From: an uncultured Clostridia bacterium
GTDB lineage: Bacteria; Bacillota; Limnochordia; Darwinibacteriales; DTU012
Assembly: GCA_900019385.1 (NCBI GenBank)
Contig: FIZJ01000011.1
Location: forward strand, 130,006-194,005
DNA length: 64,000 nt
Reading direction: 5' to 3'
Shown here: one piece after another, positions 37,177 through 45,736 of the stretch
Numbering within the stretch: position 1 is the first letter of the stretch
Layout: the number at the start of each line of letters is the position of its first letter
Notes under the pieces: generated by a model
What the model saw: only the letters and a program-made list of their open reading frames with translations
Databases searched by the model: none
What the model was told of the DNA's origin: nothing
Position numbers and translations under genes: made by a program

Positions 37177-37842
37177 ATGATTACACAGTCCAAGCTTTGC
37201 AGAATTGGGGTTATGGGCGGTACATTCGACCCGATTCACTATGGGCACCTGGTGACCGCGGAAGTGGTCCGCGGCGAGTTTGACATTGACCTGGTGCTTT
37301 TCGTGCCGTCGGGCCTGCCGCCGCACAAAGATCCGCGCCTGGTCAGCCCCAAGGAGCACCGTTACCTGATGACGGTGTTCGCTACTCTGACCAACCCATA
37401 CTTCGAAGTGTCCCGGGTAGACATTGATCGGGAAGGGGAAACCTATACCATCGACACACTCCGGGACTTGAGAAAGCTGTATGGGGACGAGGTTGAACTC
37501 TATTTTATCACAGGAGCCGACGCCATCGCCGAAATCTGTGAATGGAAAGACGCGGCGGAGCTGGTGAAGCTGGCGGAGTTTGTCGCCGCAACCCGTCCGG
37601 GCTATCAGTTTGATCAGAGGATCCCGGAATGGTTTGAACAGCAAGGAAGCCAGCTGCATTTGCTGCAGGTGCCGGCTATGGCCATATCCTCAACAGATAT
37701 CCGCAGGCGTGTCGAGGAGCAGAAATCGATCCGCTATTTTGTGCCTGAGGCTGTCGAGCACTACATCCGCAAGAACTGCCTGTACATGCCGAAACACACC
37801 CACACTAACGATGCAGGCAGCGAAGTTTTTAGGTGCAGATAG
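37177..37842 (+). CDS. nadD: Nicotinate-nucleotide adenylyltransferase
   Basis: GVMGGTFDPIHYGHL, SSTDIRRRV. Confidence 0.95.
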   Translation: MITQSKLCRIGVMGGTFDPIHYGHLVTAEVVRGEFDIDLVLFVPSGLPPHKDPRLVSPKEHRYLMTVFATLTNPYFEVSRVDIDREGETYTIDTLRDLRKLYGDEVELYFITGADAIAEICEWKDAAELVKLAEFVAATRPGYQFDQRIPEWFEQQGSQLHLLQVPAMAISSTDIRRRVEEQKSIRYFVPEAVEHYIRKNCLYMPKHTHTNDAGSEVFRCR

Positions 37843-37862
37843 GAGATACGGGGGGTTAAAGG

Positions 37863-39131
37863 GTGCTTAGTCCCGAAGAAATCGCCAGAAAGCAGCAAGA
37901 ACTCGAAGCAAAGCGGGCCTGGAAAAAGAGGCGGAAGCACAAGACAATCATCTCCACCATATTCTTGTGCCTGATTGGCATATGCCTGCTCTTCGGCTCG
38001 GCCTATTTTAGCTACCAGCGCGGGCTGGCTGGCAGACGCATTTCCGATCCTTACGGAGTGATCTCCTGGGAGACCCCGGAGTATCAGCGCACTCATATTT
38101 TGTTTCTCGGCACCGACAGCTCCGAGCAGGCGCCTTCCAGAACCGACACCATTCTCCTGGCGGCTCTCGATCCAAACACAGGCCACGCGGGGGTTATCTC
38201 CATTCCGAGAGACACCCGCGTTTATGTTCCTGAGCGGGAGCGCTGGGACCGGATTAACGCTGTCCATGTCTACGGTGGGCCGGAATTGACTGTCAAGACA
38301 GTCTCGGAGTTACTCGGCGTGCGGATTGATTATTACATCGAAACCGACTTTGCCGGTTTCAGCAAGATCATCGACACGCTGGGCGGAGTGGAGATCGACG
38401 TGGAAAAAGACATGCAGTACACTGACGTTGCCGGTGGCTTGTACATCGATATCAAGGCCGGCCGGCAGGTTTTGGACGGGGAGACGGCACTGGAATATGT
38501 CCGCTACCGCGACCACTTGGGCGATGTGGCCTTGGTGAATCCAAACTATGAAGTCTACGGCGGCCGGGTGGAAAGGCAGCGAAAGTTCATCCTGGCAGTG
38601 ATCAAAGAAATCCTGCAGCCCAGCACCATTTTCAAGCTCCCCAAACTTCTGAGCCAGATATGGGACGCGGTGGACACAAACGTCCCGTGGTCAACCGCCT
38701 TGAAACTTGCGTTTGCAGCTGAGCGTTTCACTGTGGACAAGGTGCAGACGGCCATTGTTCCCGGGAATTCAGAACAGATTGGCGGCGCCTGGTATTGGAT
38801 AGCCGATGCCGAGCGGACCAAACAGGTGGTGGATTGGATTATTCACGGGGCGCCCATGCCGTTGACCGCCGAGGTGTTGAACGGTTCAGGTGTCCAGGGT
38901 ATCGCCGCTGCCGCCGCCGAGTTTGTGCGCAGCCACAATGTTGATGTCAAGCGGATCGGCAATGCGGAGCACTTCAACTACCCTGTTTCCGAAATCAGAG
39001 TGAACTCCCAAGCCGAGGCCGACCGCGTGGCCGAGCTGGCGCAGTTCTTGCAGGCGGAAGTGCTGATTGATCCCTTCAGAGACCAGACCTTTGATATGAC
39101 GATCATTGTCGGAAAAAACTTCTCCAAATAG
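37863..39131 (+). CDS. LCP (LytR-CpsA-Psr) family protein with LytR_C domain
   Basis: TDTILLAALDPNTGHAGVISIPRDTRVYVP, ALEYVRYRD; C-term VLNGSGVQGIAA. Confidence 0.93.
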   Translation: MLSPEEIARKQQELEAKRAWKKRRKHKTIISTIFLCLIGICLLFGSAYFSYQRGLAGRRISDPYGVISWETPEYQRTHILFLGTDSSEQAPSRTDTILLAALDPNTGHAGVISIPRDTRVYVPERERWDRINAVHVYGGPELTVKTVSELLGVRIDYYIETDFAGFSKIIDTLGGVEIDVEKDMQYTDVAGGLYIDIKAGRQVLDGETALEYVRYRDHLGDVALVNPNYEVYGGRVERQRKFILAVIKEILQPSTIFKLPKLLSQIWDAVDTNVPWSTALKLAFAAERFTVDKVQTAIVPGNSEQIGGAWYWIADAERTKQVVDWIIHGAPMPLTAEVLNGSGVQGIAAAAAEFVRSHNVDVKRIGNAEHFNYPVSEIRVNSQAEADRVAELAQFLQAEVLIDPFRDQTFDMTIIVGKNFSK

Positions 39132-39143
39132 GGAGGCGGTTGT

Positions 39144-39509
39144 TTGAGCAAACTCTCTGGCAAAGAGATGGCCGTAGCCATAGCCCAGGCGATGGACGAC
39201 AAGAAGGCCGACGATGTACAGATTCTGCGCATGAGCGAGATGATGGTGGAGACCGATTATTTTGTAATCTGCAGTTGTGTGTCTTTCCCGCAGATGCAGG
39301 CCATAACCCAGTCTGTCCGGGAAAGGATGGATCAGCACGGTGTGCCCTTGTGTAGGCAGGAGGGGCGGGACAACAACCACTGGATTCTGCTGGACTACGG
39401 TGAAGCTGTGGCGCATATCTTTTTGGAATCGGAACGCAGGTACTACAATCTGGAGAAGCTGTGGGCCGACGCAGAAAGGGTGCCGTTCAAAGAAGGAGCC
39501 GAGGCATGA
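39144..39509 (+). CDS. rsfS: Ribosomal silencing factor RsfS
   Basis: ADDVQILRMSEMMVETDYFVICSC, NHWILLDYGEAVAHIF. Confidence 0.94.
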   Translation: MSKLSGKEMAVAIAQAMDDKKADDVQILRMSEMMVETDYFVICSCVSFPQMQAITQSVRERMDQHGVPLCRQEGRDNNHWILLDYGEAVAHIFLESERRYYNLEKLWADAERVPFKEGAEA

Positions 39510-40273
39510 GCCGGGCCGATTCAGCCTACACCCATCTAGCCAAATATTACGATCGGTTGATGACTGTTGACTACCAGGCATGGGTCGGCTACCTGGCGAA
39601 GATTTGGACCAGGTTGGGGGTCCAGCCGAGAAGGATCTTGGAATTGGGAGCCGGCACCGGCGGCATCACCATCCCTTTGGCGCAGATGGGATATGAAATC
39701 GTGGCCGTGGACAGTTCGCCGGAGATGGCGGCAGTCGCCAGGGAAAAAGCGGCGGAAGCCCAGGTCGCGGTCGAGTTTATCATCCAGGCTATGGAAGATA
39801 TAGATCTAAGGCGTGAGTTTGACCTGATCCTCTGCTGCTGCGACGCTGCCAACTATCTCACTACTCGTGAGCAGTTCGGCCGGTTCATGCGCCAAGCCTG
39901 GCGCCATGCCAAGCCCGGCGGCCTGCTCTTGTTTGATTTAAACTCAGAACTGAAGTTGAAAGAGATCTACGGCAACAATTCATACGCCGAGCTCTTCGAC
40001 GATTTCGGGTACTTCTGGGACAATACTTTCGATGAAGACGCGGAGATTTGCACCATGCGCCTCACATTCATGATCAGGGAGCAAAACGGCTTGTACCGCC
40101 GGGCGAGCGAGATCCATCAAGAAAAGCTGTGGCGCCCAGGCCAGGTCTTTCAAATGCTGCAGGAGCATCAATGGGAACTGAAAGGGTACTGGCAGTTCCC
40201 CACATTCGCCGAACCAACCGGCGAAGCGGAACGGTGGCAGTTCGCCGCCCAAAAACCCATGGTTGAAATGTGA
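39506..40273 (+). CDS. Class I SAM-dependent methyltransferase
   Basis: YDRLMTVDYQAWVGYL, ILELGAGTGGITIPLA. Confidence 0.88.
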   Translation: MSRADSAYTHLAKYYDRLMTVDYQAWVGYLAKIWTRLGVQPRRILELGAGTGGITIPLAQMGYEIVAVDSSPEMAAVAREKAAEAQVAVEFIIQAMEDIDLRREFDLILCCCDAANYLTTREQFGRFMRQAWRHAKPGGLLLFDLNSELKLKEIYGNNSYAELFDDFGYFWDNTFDEDAEICTMRLTFMIREQNGLYRRASEIHQEKLWRPGQVFQMLQEHQWELKGYWQFPTFAEPTGEAERWQFAAQKPMVEM

Positions 40274-40305
40274 AAATGACGCCAGGAGATGTCCGGCGTC
40301 ATTTC
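40274..40305. terminator. Terminator between convergent genes
   Basis: AAATGACGCC-aggagatgtcc-GGCGTCATTTCTTTC, perfect 10-bp stem. Confidence 0.75.
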
Positions 40306-40318
40306 TTTCGGCCGTGAG

Positions 40319-40516
40319 TTATCGGCAGCAGCCCCTTTTGCCGTATCCCCGCTGTGCAAAGAACTGTGCCGCTTTGGCAGCCGAGGTTGTCAGTGTCAGC
40401 TGCTGATTGACCGGAGAAAGGGCTTTTTGCATGTGCGGCTGGTATCCTGCCATCTGGTGCCGCATCTGGGCAGCCGCCTGTTGAATCCACCGCTTATTGA
40501 CCCTTTGATATGCCAA
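40319..40516 (-). CDS. Small orphan protein, probably sporulation-associated
   Basis: 65 aa, TTG start 8 nt after GGAGGTG; bounded by terminators on both sides; sigma-K-like promoter upstream. Confidence 0.55.
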   Translation of the reverse strand: MAYQRVNKRWIQQAAAQMRHQMAGYQPHMQKALSPVNQQLTLTTSAAKAAQFFAQRGYGKRGCCR

Positions 40517-40546
40517 TGGTCCATCACCTCCGTGCTCTCCTTACTA

Positions 40547-40575
40547 TAAGATATGTAGGATCCGGGATAGCGGTG
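40547..40575 (-). promoter_or_regulatory. Candidate sigma-K promoter
   Basis: On minus strand CACC-N16-CATATCTTA; exact match to CATANNNTA -10 and AC -35. Confidence 0.5.
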
Positions 40576-40596
40576 CGGGGCTCCAAGGCAAAGAAA

Positions 40597-40624
40597 AAAA
40601 GGCTGTGCCGGGCACAGCCTTTGT
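40597..40624 (-). terminator. Rho-independent terminator of SASP gene
   Basis: AAGGCTGTG-cccgg-CACAGCCTTTTTTTC on minus strand. Confidence 0.9.
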
Positions 40625-40646
40625 TTACAGCCGTCAAACATCAATT

Positions 40647-40898
40647 CTACTGCTGGCGGAAAACACTCCCGAGCGCAGTCGCCTGACTGGCCAGCGCTTG
40701 CTCCGCCGAAGCGATCATTTTACGGACCATGTGCCCTCCGACAGCGCCGCACTCTCTGGAAGTGATATTCCCCCAGTAGCCGGTTTTGTATTCCGGGTTT
40801 ATATTCAGTTCTTGCGCCACTTCATATTTGAATTGGTTCAGTGCGTTGTATGCCTGAGGCACTAATTTTTGATTCGAAGAACTGGAACCAAGCGCCAC
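40647..40898 (-). CDS. Alpha/beta-type small acid-soluble spore protein
   Basis: LNQFKYEVAQELNI (GPR-site-like), GYWGNITSRECGAVGGHMVRKMIASAEQ. Confidence 0.92.
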   Translation of the reverse strand: MALGSSSSNQKLVPQAYNALNQFKYEVAQELNINPEYKTGYWGNITSRECGAVGGHMVRKMIASAEQALASQATALGSVFRQQ

Positions 40899-41025
40899 TG
40901 GTCAACACCCCTTTTCTCTAAAAATGATTTGCTTTGTGCTTATATATTGCCCGCAACGCAGGTTTTATATCACTGTTTGTATTGGCAAAACCGGTAAATT
41001 CTTGTATCAGCCCAGGCAAATCTGA

Positions 41026-41053
41026 GGCAGGAAAAGGAGTGGATGTGTTGAAC
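41026..41053 (+). promoter_or_regulatory. Candidate sigma-H promoter of rnf-like operon
   Basis: GCAGGAAAA-N11-GTTGAAC; -35 perfect, -10 one mismatch. Confidence 0.5.
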
Positions 41054-41153
41054 AATATAACGTGCGTTAGCTCCAGGTTATTTAGTTAAAATGATTGTGA
41101 AAGGATTCTTAAGTACAAATCAAATCCGCGACTGCGAGAAAGGGTGTGTAAAG

Positions 41154-42464
41154 TTGTTGGTCAAATCATTCCCCCGTGGTGGTGGCCATATTCCGCACCG
41201 CAAGGATGCGACAAAGAATAAACCGATTATGGTCATGCCCGCTCCCAAATTGGCGGTAATCGCCTTGAGCCAGCATGCCGGGGCTCCCTGCAAACCGCTG
41301 GTCCAGGTAGGGGATCGGGTCAAACTGGGGCAGAAGATCGGCGACGCCGAGCCGTATATTTCCGCACCGGTCCATGCCAGTGTGTCAGGCCAAGTGGTGG
41401 AGATTGCCGAGAAGACACTGCTGGACGGCACCAAAGCATTGTGCGTGGTTATCGAGAACGATGGGCTCGACGAAACCGAAGAGCAAGCTGCGCAGGATTA
41501 TTCCCGGCTGTCCCCGAGCCAAATCGCCGGTTTGATTAGGGAAGCGGGAATTGTCGGATTGGGAGGGGCCGGGTTCCCCACCCATGTCAAAACTGAACCA
41601 AGAAAACCGGTTGACACGGTGCTGATCAACGGGGCTGAGTGTGAGCCGTATCTGACCTGTGATCACCGGTTGATGATCGAACAACCGCAGAAGCTGATCG
41701 AAGGCCTGAAGATCCTGATGCAGGCTGTAGGTGCCGGCCAGGGCATTATTGGCGTTGAGCTGAACAAGCCTGACGCCATCCGCGTTCTGGAGCAAGTCTG
41801 CGCTGAGCAGTCCTATATCCGGGTTGTGGGCCTTAAGGTCAAGTACCCGCAGGGTGCGGAAAAACAGCTGATCAAAGCGGCTCTCGGCAGGGAAGTGCCT
41901 TCCGGCGGCCTGCCGGCCGATGTTGGGTGCATCGTCCAGAATGTCCAGACGGCTGTCGCAGTCGCCGACGCGGTGGTGCGGGGCGTTGGGCTCTATCAGC
42001 GGGTAATCACCGTAGCCGGAGCGGCTGTGTACGATCCCCGCAATGTGTTGGTGCGGGTAGGCACTCCTATTCAAGAAGTGATTGATTACTGCGGCGGAAT
42101 GGCGAATCCGGCCGCGATTGTGGCCGGCGGGCCCATGACCGGCAAGCTGATCCAGGACTTGACAGCGCCGGTGACCAAGCCTCTGTCCGGTATTCTGGTA
42201 TTGTCTAAAGACGAAGTTGATTACGAGTTGAACCTGCCGTGCATCCGGTGCGCCCGCTGCGTCGATCACTGCCCCATGGGCCTGCAGCCGAATTATCTGG
42301 CGGATTGGAGCAGCAAAGGGCTGTATGATCAGGCCAAGCGGAACCATATCATGGACTGCATCGAATGCGGCCTCTGCTCGTATGTATGCCCGGCCAAACG
42401 GGGACTGTGCAGGTCTATTCAAGCGGGGAAACAAGCTGTAAGAGCTGGTAAGACAGCAGTTTAG
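41154..42464 (+). CDS. rnfC: RnfC-like electron transport complex subunit
   Basis: SLBB/NADH-binding GLGGAGFPTHVK, INGAECEPYLTCDHRLM; CIRCARCVDHCP and CIECGLCSYVCP clusters; start codon uncertain (TTG 41154/41157). Confidence 0.9.
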   Translation: MLVKSFPRGGGHIPHRKDATKNKPIMVMPAPKLAVIALSQHAGAPCKPLVQVGDRVKLGQKIGDAEPYISAPVHASVSGQVVEIAEKTLLDGTKALCVVIENDGLDETEEQAAQDYSRLSPSQIAGLIREAGIVGLGGAGFPTHVKTEPRKPVDTVLINGAECEPYLTCDHRLMIEQPQKLIEGLKILMQAVGAGQGIIGVELNKPDAIRVLEQVCAEQSYIRVVGLKVKYPQGAEKQLIKAALGREVPSGGLPADVGCIVQNVQTAVAVADAVVRGVGLYQRVITVAGAAVYDPRNVLVRVGTPIQEVIDYCGGMANPAAIVAGGPMTGKLIQDLTAPVTKPLSGILVLSKDEVDYELNLPCIRCARCVDHCPMGLQPNYLADWSSKGLYDQAKRNHIMDCIECGLCSYVCPAKRGLCRSIQAGKQAVRAGKTAV

Positions 42465-42478
42465 CGGAGGTGGGTCAC

Positions 42479-44503
42479 GTGAATGCAAAACAGGAATTGT
42501 GGGCACCTGTAATCAGAGCAAAAGACACAATCCCCCGGATCATGTTCGATGTTGTCTTGGCCCTGATTCCGTGCTGGCTGGCGGGAATCATCTTTTTCGG
42601 TTTTCGTGCGTTCTGGATTGTGCTGCTGAGCGCTGTGACCGCAGTCTTGGCCGAGGCGCTGTTCATGCGCTACCCTCTGCGCCTGCGGAGTGTTTTCGGC
42701 GACGGCAGCAGCTTGGTGACAGGATTGATTGTTGGCTTGATTCTACCGCCGACAGTACCGTGGTGGATCCCGGTTGTGGGATCGGTTGTGGCGGTTGCCA
42801 TCGGGAAGCTGGTGTTCGGCGGCCTTGGGAATAATATCTTTAATCCGGCCTTGGTTGGACGGGCAGTCCTGCTTTTAGCCTTTACGGCTCCAATGGTCAA
42901 GTATGTCCGTCCGTTTGACGCTGTGACCGAGGCCACACCGCTGTTGACCATGCGGTCCTTCGATTGGGCGTTGATCTGGGGCAATGTCAGCGGCAGCATC
43001 GGCGAAACATCAGTTATCGCCATACTCATTGGGGCAGCTTACTTGCTCTACAGAAGAATTATTGACTGGCGGATTCCCGTCGGTTATGTGATCACTGCCT
43101 TTGCGGCAGCATATGTCTGGGATCTTGACCCTTGGGTTGCCGTAACAGCAGGGGGACTGCTGTTCGCGGCTGTTTACATGGCGACAGACATGGTTACATC
43201 CCCAGTCAACCCCATGGGCAGGCTGCTGTTTGGCTGTGGGTGCGGTCTACTCACCATTATGCTGCGGAAATACACTTCTTTTCCGGAAGGGGTCACTTTT
43301 GCCATTCTCACCATGAACGCCCTGGTGCCTCTCTTGGATATGCTGACTGTCCCCGTGATTTTCGGCGCCGAGCGCAGCAGGGAACAGCGGTTTGCCACGA
43401 CGGCCGCGGTGGCGTTGGTGATCATCCTGGCTTGGGGTGTCTTGTTCGCAATCAACAAGACCGTTCCGGAAGGAGTGCCGGTGACTGCGGAGGGAGTGTA
43501 TCTGCCGCTGGTGGAAACCTTGGGTACCGATGTCTATGAGACTGCCACCATCAATGACAAGGTCTACTACTTCACCGGCAGCCGGGAGGCTCCGGAGAAA
43601 GTGGCTGTGGTTGGCGCGGAACAAGGATACCACGGGCCGATTTACTTCTACCTGGTTTTGGACGGCAGCGGCCGGATCGAGCATCTGCAGATACTGACTC
43701 ACAGCGATGATCCGGGGCTGGGCAGCCTGATTACACGCCGTTCGTTCTTGGATCAGTTTATCGGGCTGGATACAGCCGAACTGGCTATGGATGTGGATAT
43801 TCAAGGCATCACGGGAGCCACCATCTCATCCCGGGCGGTGATCAGAGGTGTCACCGGCGAATTGGAGCGTTTCCAGGAGGCCTTCTACGGCGGAGAGGAA
43901 GCTGATGCCGGCGCAGGCTACGCAGATGGTGTCTACACGGCTGAAGCCTCTGGTTTTGGCGGGCCGGTCAAAGTAGAAGTCACCATCGATCAGGGCAAGA
44001 TACTCGCTGTCGCGGTGTTGAGCCACAGAGAAACGCCCGGGATTTCCGACGAAGCGATCAGGCTGATGCCGCAGCGGATTACAGCCGCCAACAGCCCAGA
44101 TGTGGATCTGGTGAGCGGAGCGACGCTTACCAGCCGGGCAATCAGCGAGGCGGTGAAAAAAGCTTTGGCTCAGGCAACCCGGACGGAAGAGAATGGTGCC
44201 AATGCAGAAGAACCGGCTGTTGATATCTCCAGCATTCCCGATGGTGTCTACCGCGGAACTGGAACAGGCTTCGGCGGCACTATCGTGGTTGATGTGACCG
44301 TCTCTGGCGGCAAGATTACTGCGATAGACATAGTTGAGCACGCCGACACGCAGTTTATAGCCCAAGCGGCCTTCAGCCAGATGATCCCGGCCATGATTGA
44401 ACAGCAGACTATCGCTGTCGATGTGCGCGCCTCTGCCACACTCAGCAGCAAGGGGCTGTTGGAGGCCGTGGAAGCTGCCCTGACCGGAAAGGAGGCCAAA
44501 TAA
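42479..44503 (+). CDS. RnfD-RnfG fusion with three FMN-binding domains
   Basis: RnfD polytopic domain (FDAVTEATPL) continuous in frame with RnfG-like FMN_bind (GITGATISS), second FMN_bind (DLVSGATLTS) and third, degenerate FMN_bind (DVRASATLSS). Confidence 0.88.
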   Translation: MNAKQELWAPVIRAKDTIPRIMFDVVLALIPCWLAGIIFFGFRAFWIVLLSAVTAVLAEALFMRYPLRLRSVFGDGSSLVTGLIVGLILPPTVPWWIPVVGSVVAVAIGKLVFGGLGNNIFNPALVGRAVLLLAFTAPMVKYVRPFDAVTEATPLLTMRSFDWALIWGNVSGSIGETSVIAILIGAAYLLYRRIIDWRIPVGYVITAFAAAYVWDLDPWVAVTAGGLLFAAVYMATDMVTSPVNPMGRLLFGCGCGLLTIMLRKYTSFPEGVTFAILTMNALVPLLDMLTVPVIFGAERSREQRFATTAAVALVIILAWGVLFAINKTVPEGVPVTAEGVYLPLVETLGTDVYETATINDKVYYFTGSREAPEKVAVVGAEQGYHGPIYFYLVLDGSGRIEHLQILTHSDDPGLGSLITRRSFLDQFIGLDTAELAMDVDIQGITGATISSRAVIRGVTGELERFQEAFYGGEEADAGAGYADGVYTAEASGFGGPVKVEVTIDQGKILAVAVLSHRETPGISDEAIRLMPQRITAANSPDVDLVSGATLTSRAISEAVKKALAQATRTEENGANAEEPAVDISSIPDGVYRGTGTGFGGTIVVDVTVSGGKITAIDIVEHADTQFIAQAAFSQMIPAMIEQQTIAVDVRASATLSSKGLLEAVEAALTGKEAK

Positions 44504-44504
44504 C

Positions 44505-45101
44505 ATGTCACTGAGAAGGACTTTTATCAAGGGGCTTTGGCGGGAGAATCCCATACTGCGGCTGGCGATCGGCCTGGTCCCGGCTTTGGGAATCACCCAT
44601 CTGGCTCTCAACGGTGTTTATCTCGGCCTGGCCACCACCATTGTGCTGCTGGCCGCTGTCTTAGTGAAGATTCTTGTGTCTGAGTTCGTCTCTAAAGATG
44701 TGGGCGTCTTTGTCGATCTCGCCTCCTTGACCATATTCACCACTTTGTTGTACCGGCTGACAGGGAACTATCAGCCTGAGCTTCTTGTTCAGTTGGGTAT
44801 CTATTTGCCGCTGGTCGCGGTGAACGGATTTGTGCTGCAGAGGCTGTCGGTGGACCAGCCGCCGTCGGCCCGGATCATGGATGCTTTGGGCATGGGGTTG
44901 GGCTACACCGCTGTCCTGACCGTGATTGGAATTATCCGGGAGTTTGTCGGTTTGGGACAGTTCTTCGGCACAGCGGTCCTGAACGGATCCCTGACTCCGT
45001 TTTCTCTCGCGGCTACCGTGCCCGGCGGATTTGTCATCGTTGGCTTGCTGATCGCTCTCTACAATGCTTTGAGCGGAAGAGGAGGGGAAATCGATGAATG
45101 A
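44505..45101 (+). CDS. rnfE: RnfE-like membrane subunit lacking cluster cysteines
   Basis: ENPILRLAIGLVPALGIT, LGIYLPLVAVNGFVLQRLS, MDALGMGLGYTAVLTVIGIIREFVG. Confidence 0.85.
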   Translation: MSLRRTFIKGLWRENPILRLAIGLVPALGITHLALNGVYLGLATTIVLLAAVLVKILVSEFVSKDVGVFVDLASLTIFTTLLYRLTGNYQPELLVQLGIYLPLVAVNGFVLQRLSVDQPPSARIMDALGMGLGYTAVLTVIGIIREFVGLGQFFGTAVLNGSLTPFSLAATVPGGFVIVGLLIALYNALSGRGGEIDE

Positions 45102-45645
45102 CGGGCTGAAGCTGTTGGCAGAGGGTGTGATCACCCACAACCTGATTTTGTTCCAAGGCCTGGGCATTTATGCCCTGCTGCGTTTCACCAAATCGATCTG
45201 CACTGCGGCCAAAGCGGCCTTGGTGATGCTGGCGGCGACAATGACGGCCTGCGCTCTGGTTTGGGGCACACATTCGCTGATACCGCACAATTACAGCATG
45301 CGCCTGCCGTTCGATCTGCTGATCGCCCTGGCGGCGGGGCTGTTTTGGCACAAGCTTTTGGCACCGGTTTTTGGCAAAGATGAATCGGTGGATCTGCGGG
45401 CAGCATTTTTCAACTCCGCCCTGGTCGGGGTCCTGCTGGCGGTGCCGGAAGGCCTGCCGGAAGGACCGGGAATCTTCAGCTACGGCATGGCCTATGCCGT
45501 GGGGTATGGTGTTGTGCTGATCATTATGGCGGGCATCCGAGCCCGTTTGGAATTGGTTAATGTCCCCAGACCGTTCAAAGGAGTGCCGATTCTGTTGATC
45601 TCCGCTGCGCTGCTGGCACTGGCTCTGATGGGGTATAGGCTGTAG
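45094..45645 (+). CDS. rnfA: RnfA-like membrane subunit lacking canonical cluster cysteines
   Basis: HNLILFQGLGIYALLRFTKS, AAFFNSALVGVLLAV, YGVVLIIMAGIRARLELVNVPRPFKGVPILLI. Confidence 0.82.
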   Translation: MNDGLKLLAEGVITHNLILFQGLGIYALLRFTKSICTAAKAALVMLAATMTACALVWGTHSLIPHNYSMRLPFDLLIALAAGLFWHKLLAPVFGKDESVDLRAAFFNSALVGVLLAVPEGLPEGPGIFSYGMAYAVGYGVVLIIMAGIRARLELVNVPRPFKGVPILLISAALLALALMGYRL

Positions 45646-45678
45646 GTTTCACTGATAATCTTGTGGTTTTGCTGGAAC

Positions 45679-45707
45679 AGTGTGGGGAGCAGTCCCCACA
45701 CTTTTTG
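45679..45707 (+). terminator. Rho-independent terminator of rnf-like operon
   Basis: AGTGTGGGG-agcagt-CCCCACACTTTTT. Confidence 0.92.
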
Positions 45708-45736
45708 ACAGATTAAATGTCAGAAAAATGTATAAA

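Noticed and set aside
40289-40549. 86-aa plus-strand ORF between the methyltransferase and SASP
   Set aside because: Overlaps a terminator and the minus-strand microgene, with no SD; the minus-strand reading has start, promoter and terminator support.
41045-41089. 14-codon GTG micro-ORF with AAGGAG upstream, ahead of rnfC (possible leader peptide)
   Set aside because: The apparent SD overlaps the proposed sigma-H -35 box, so it would not be transcribed; the promoter explanation is better.
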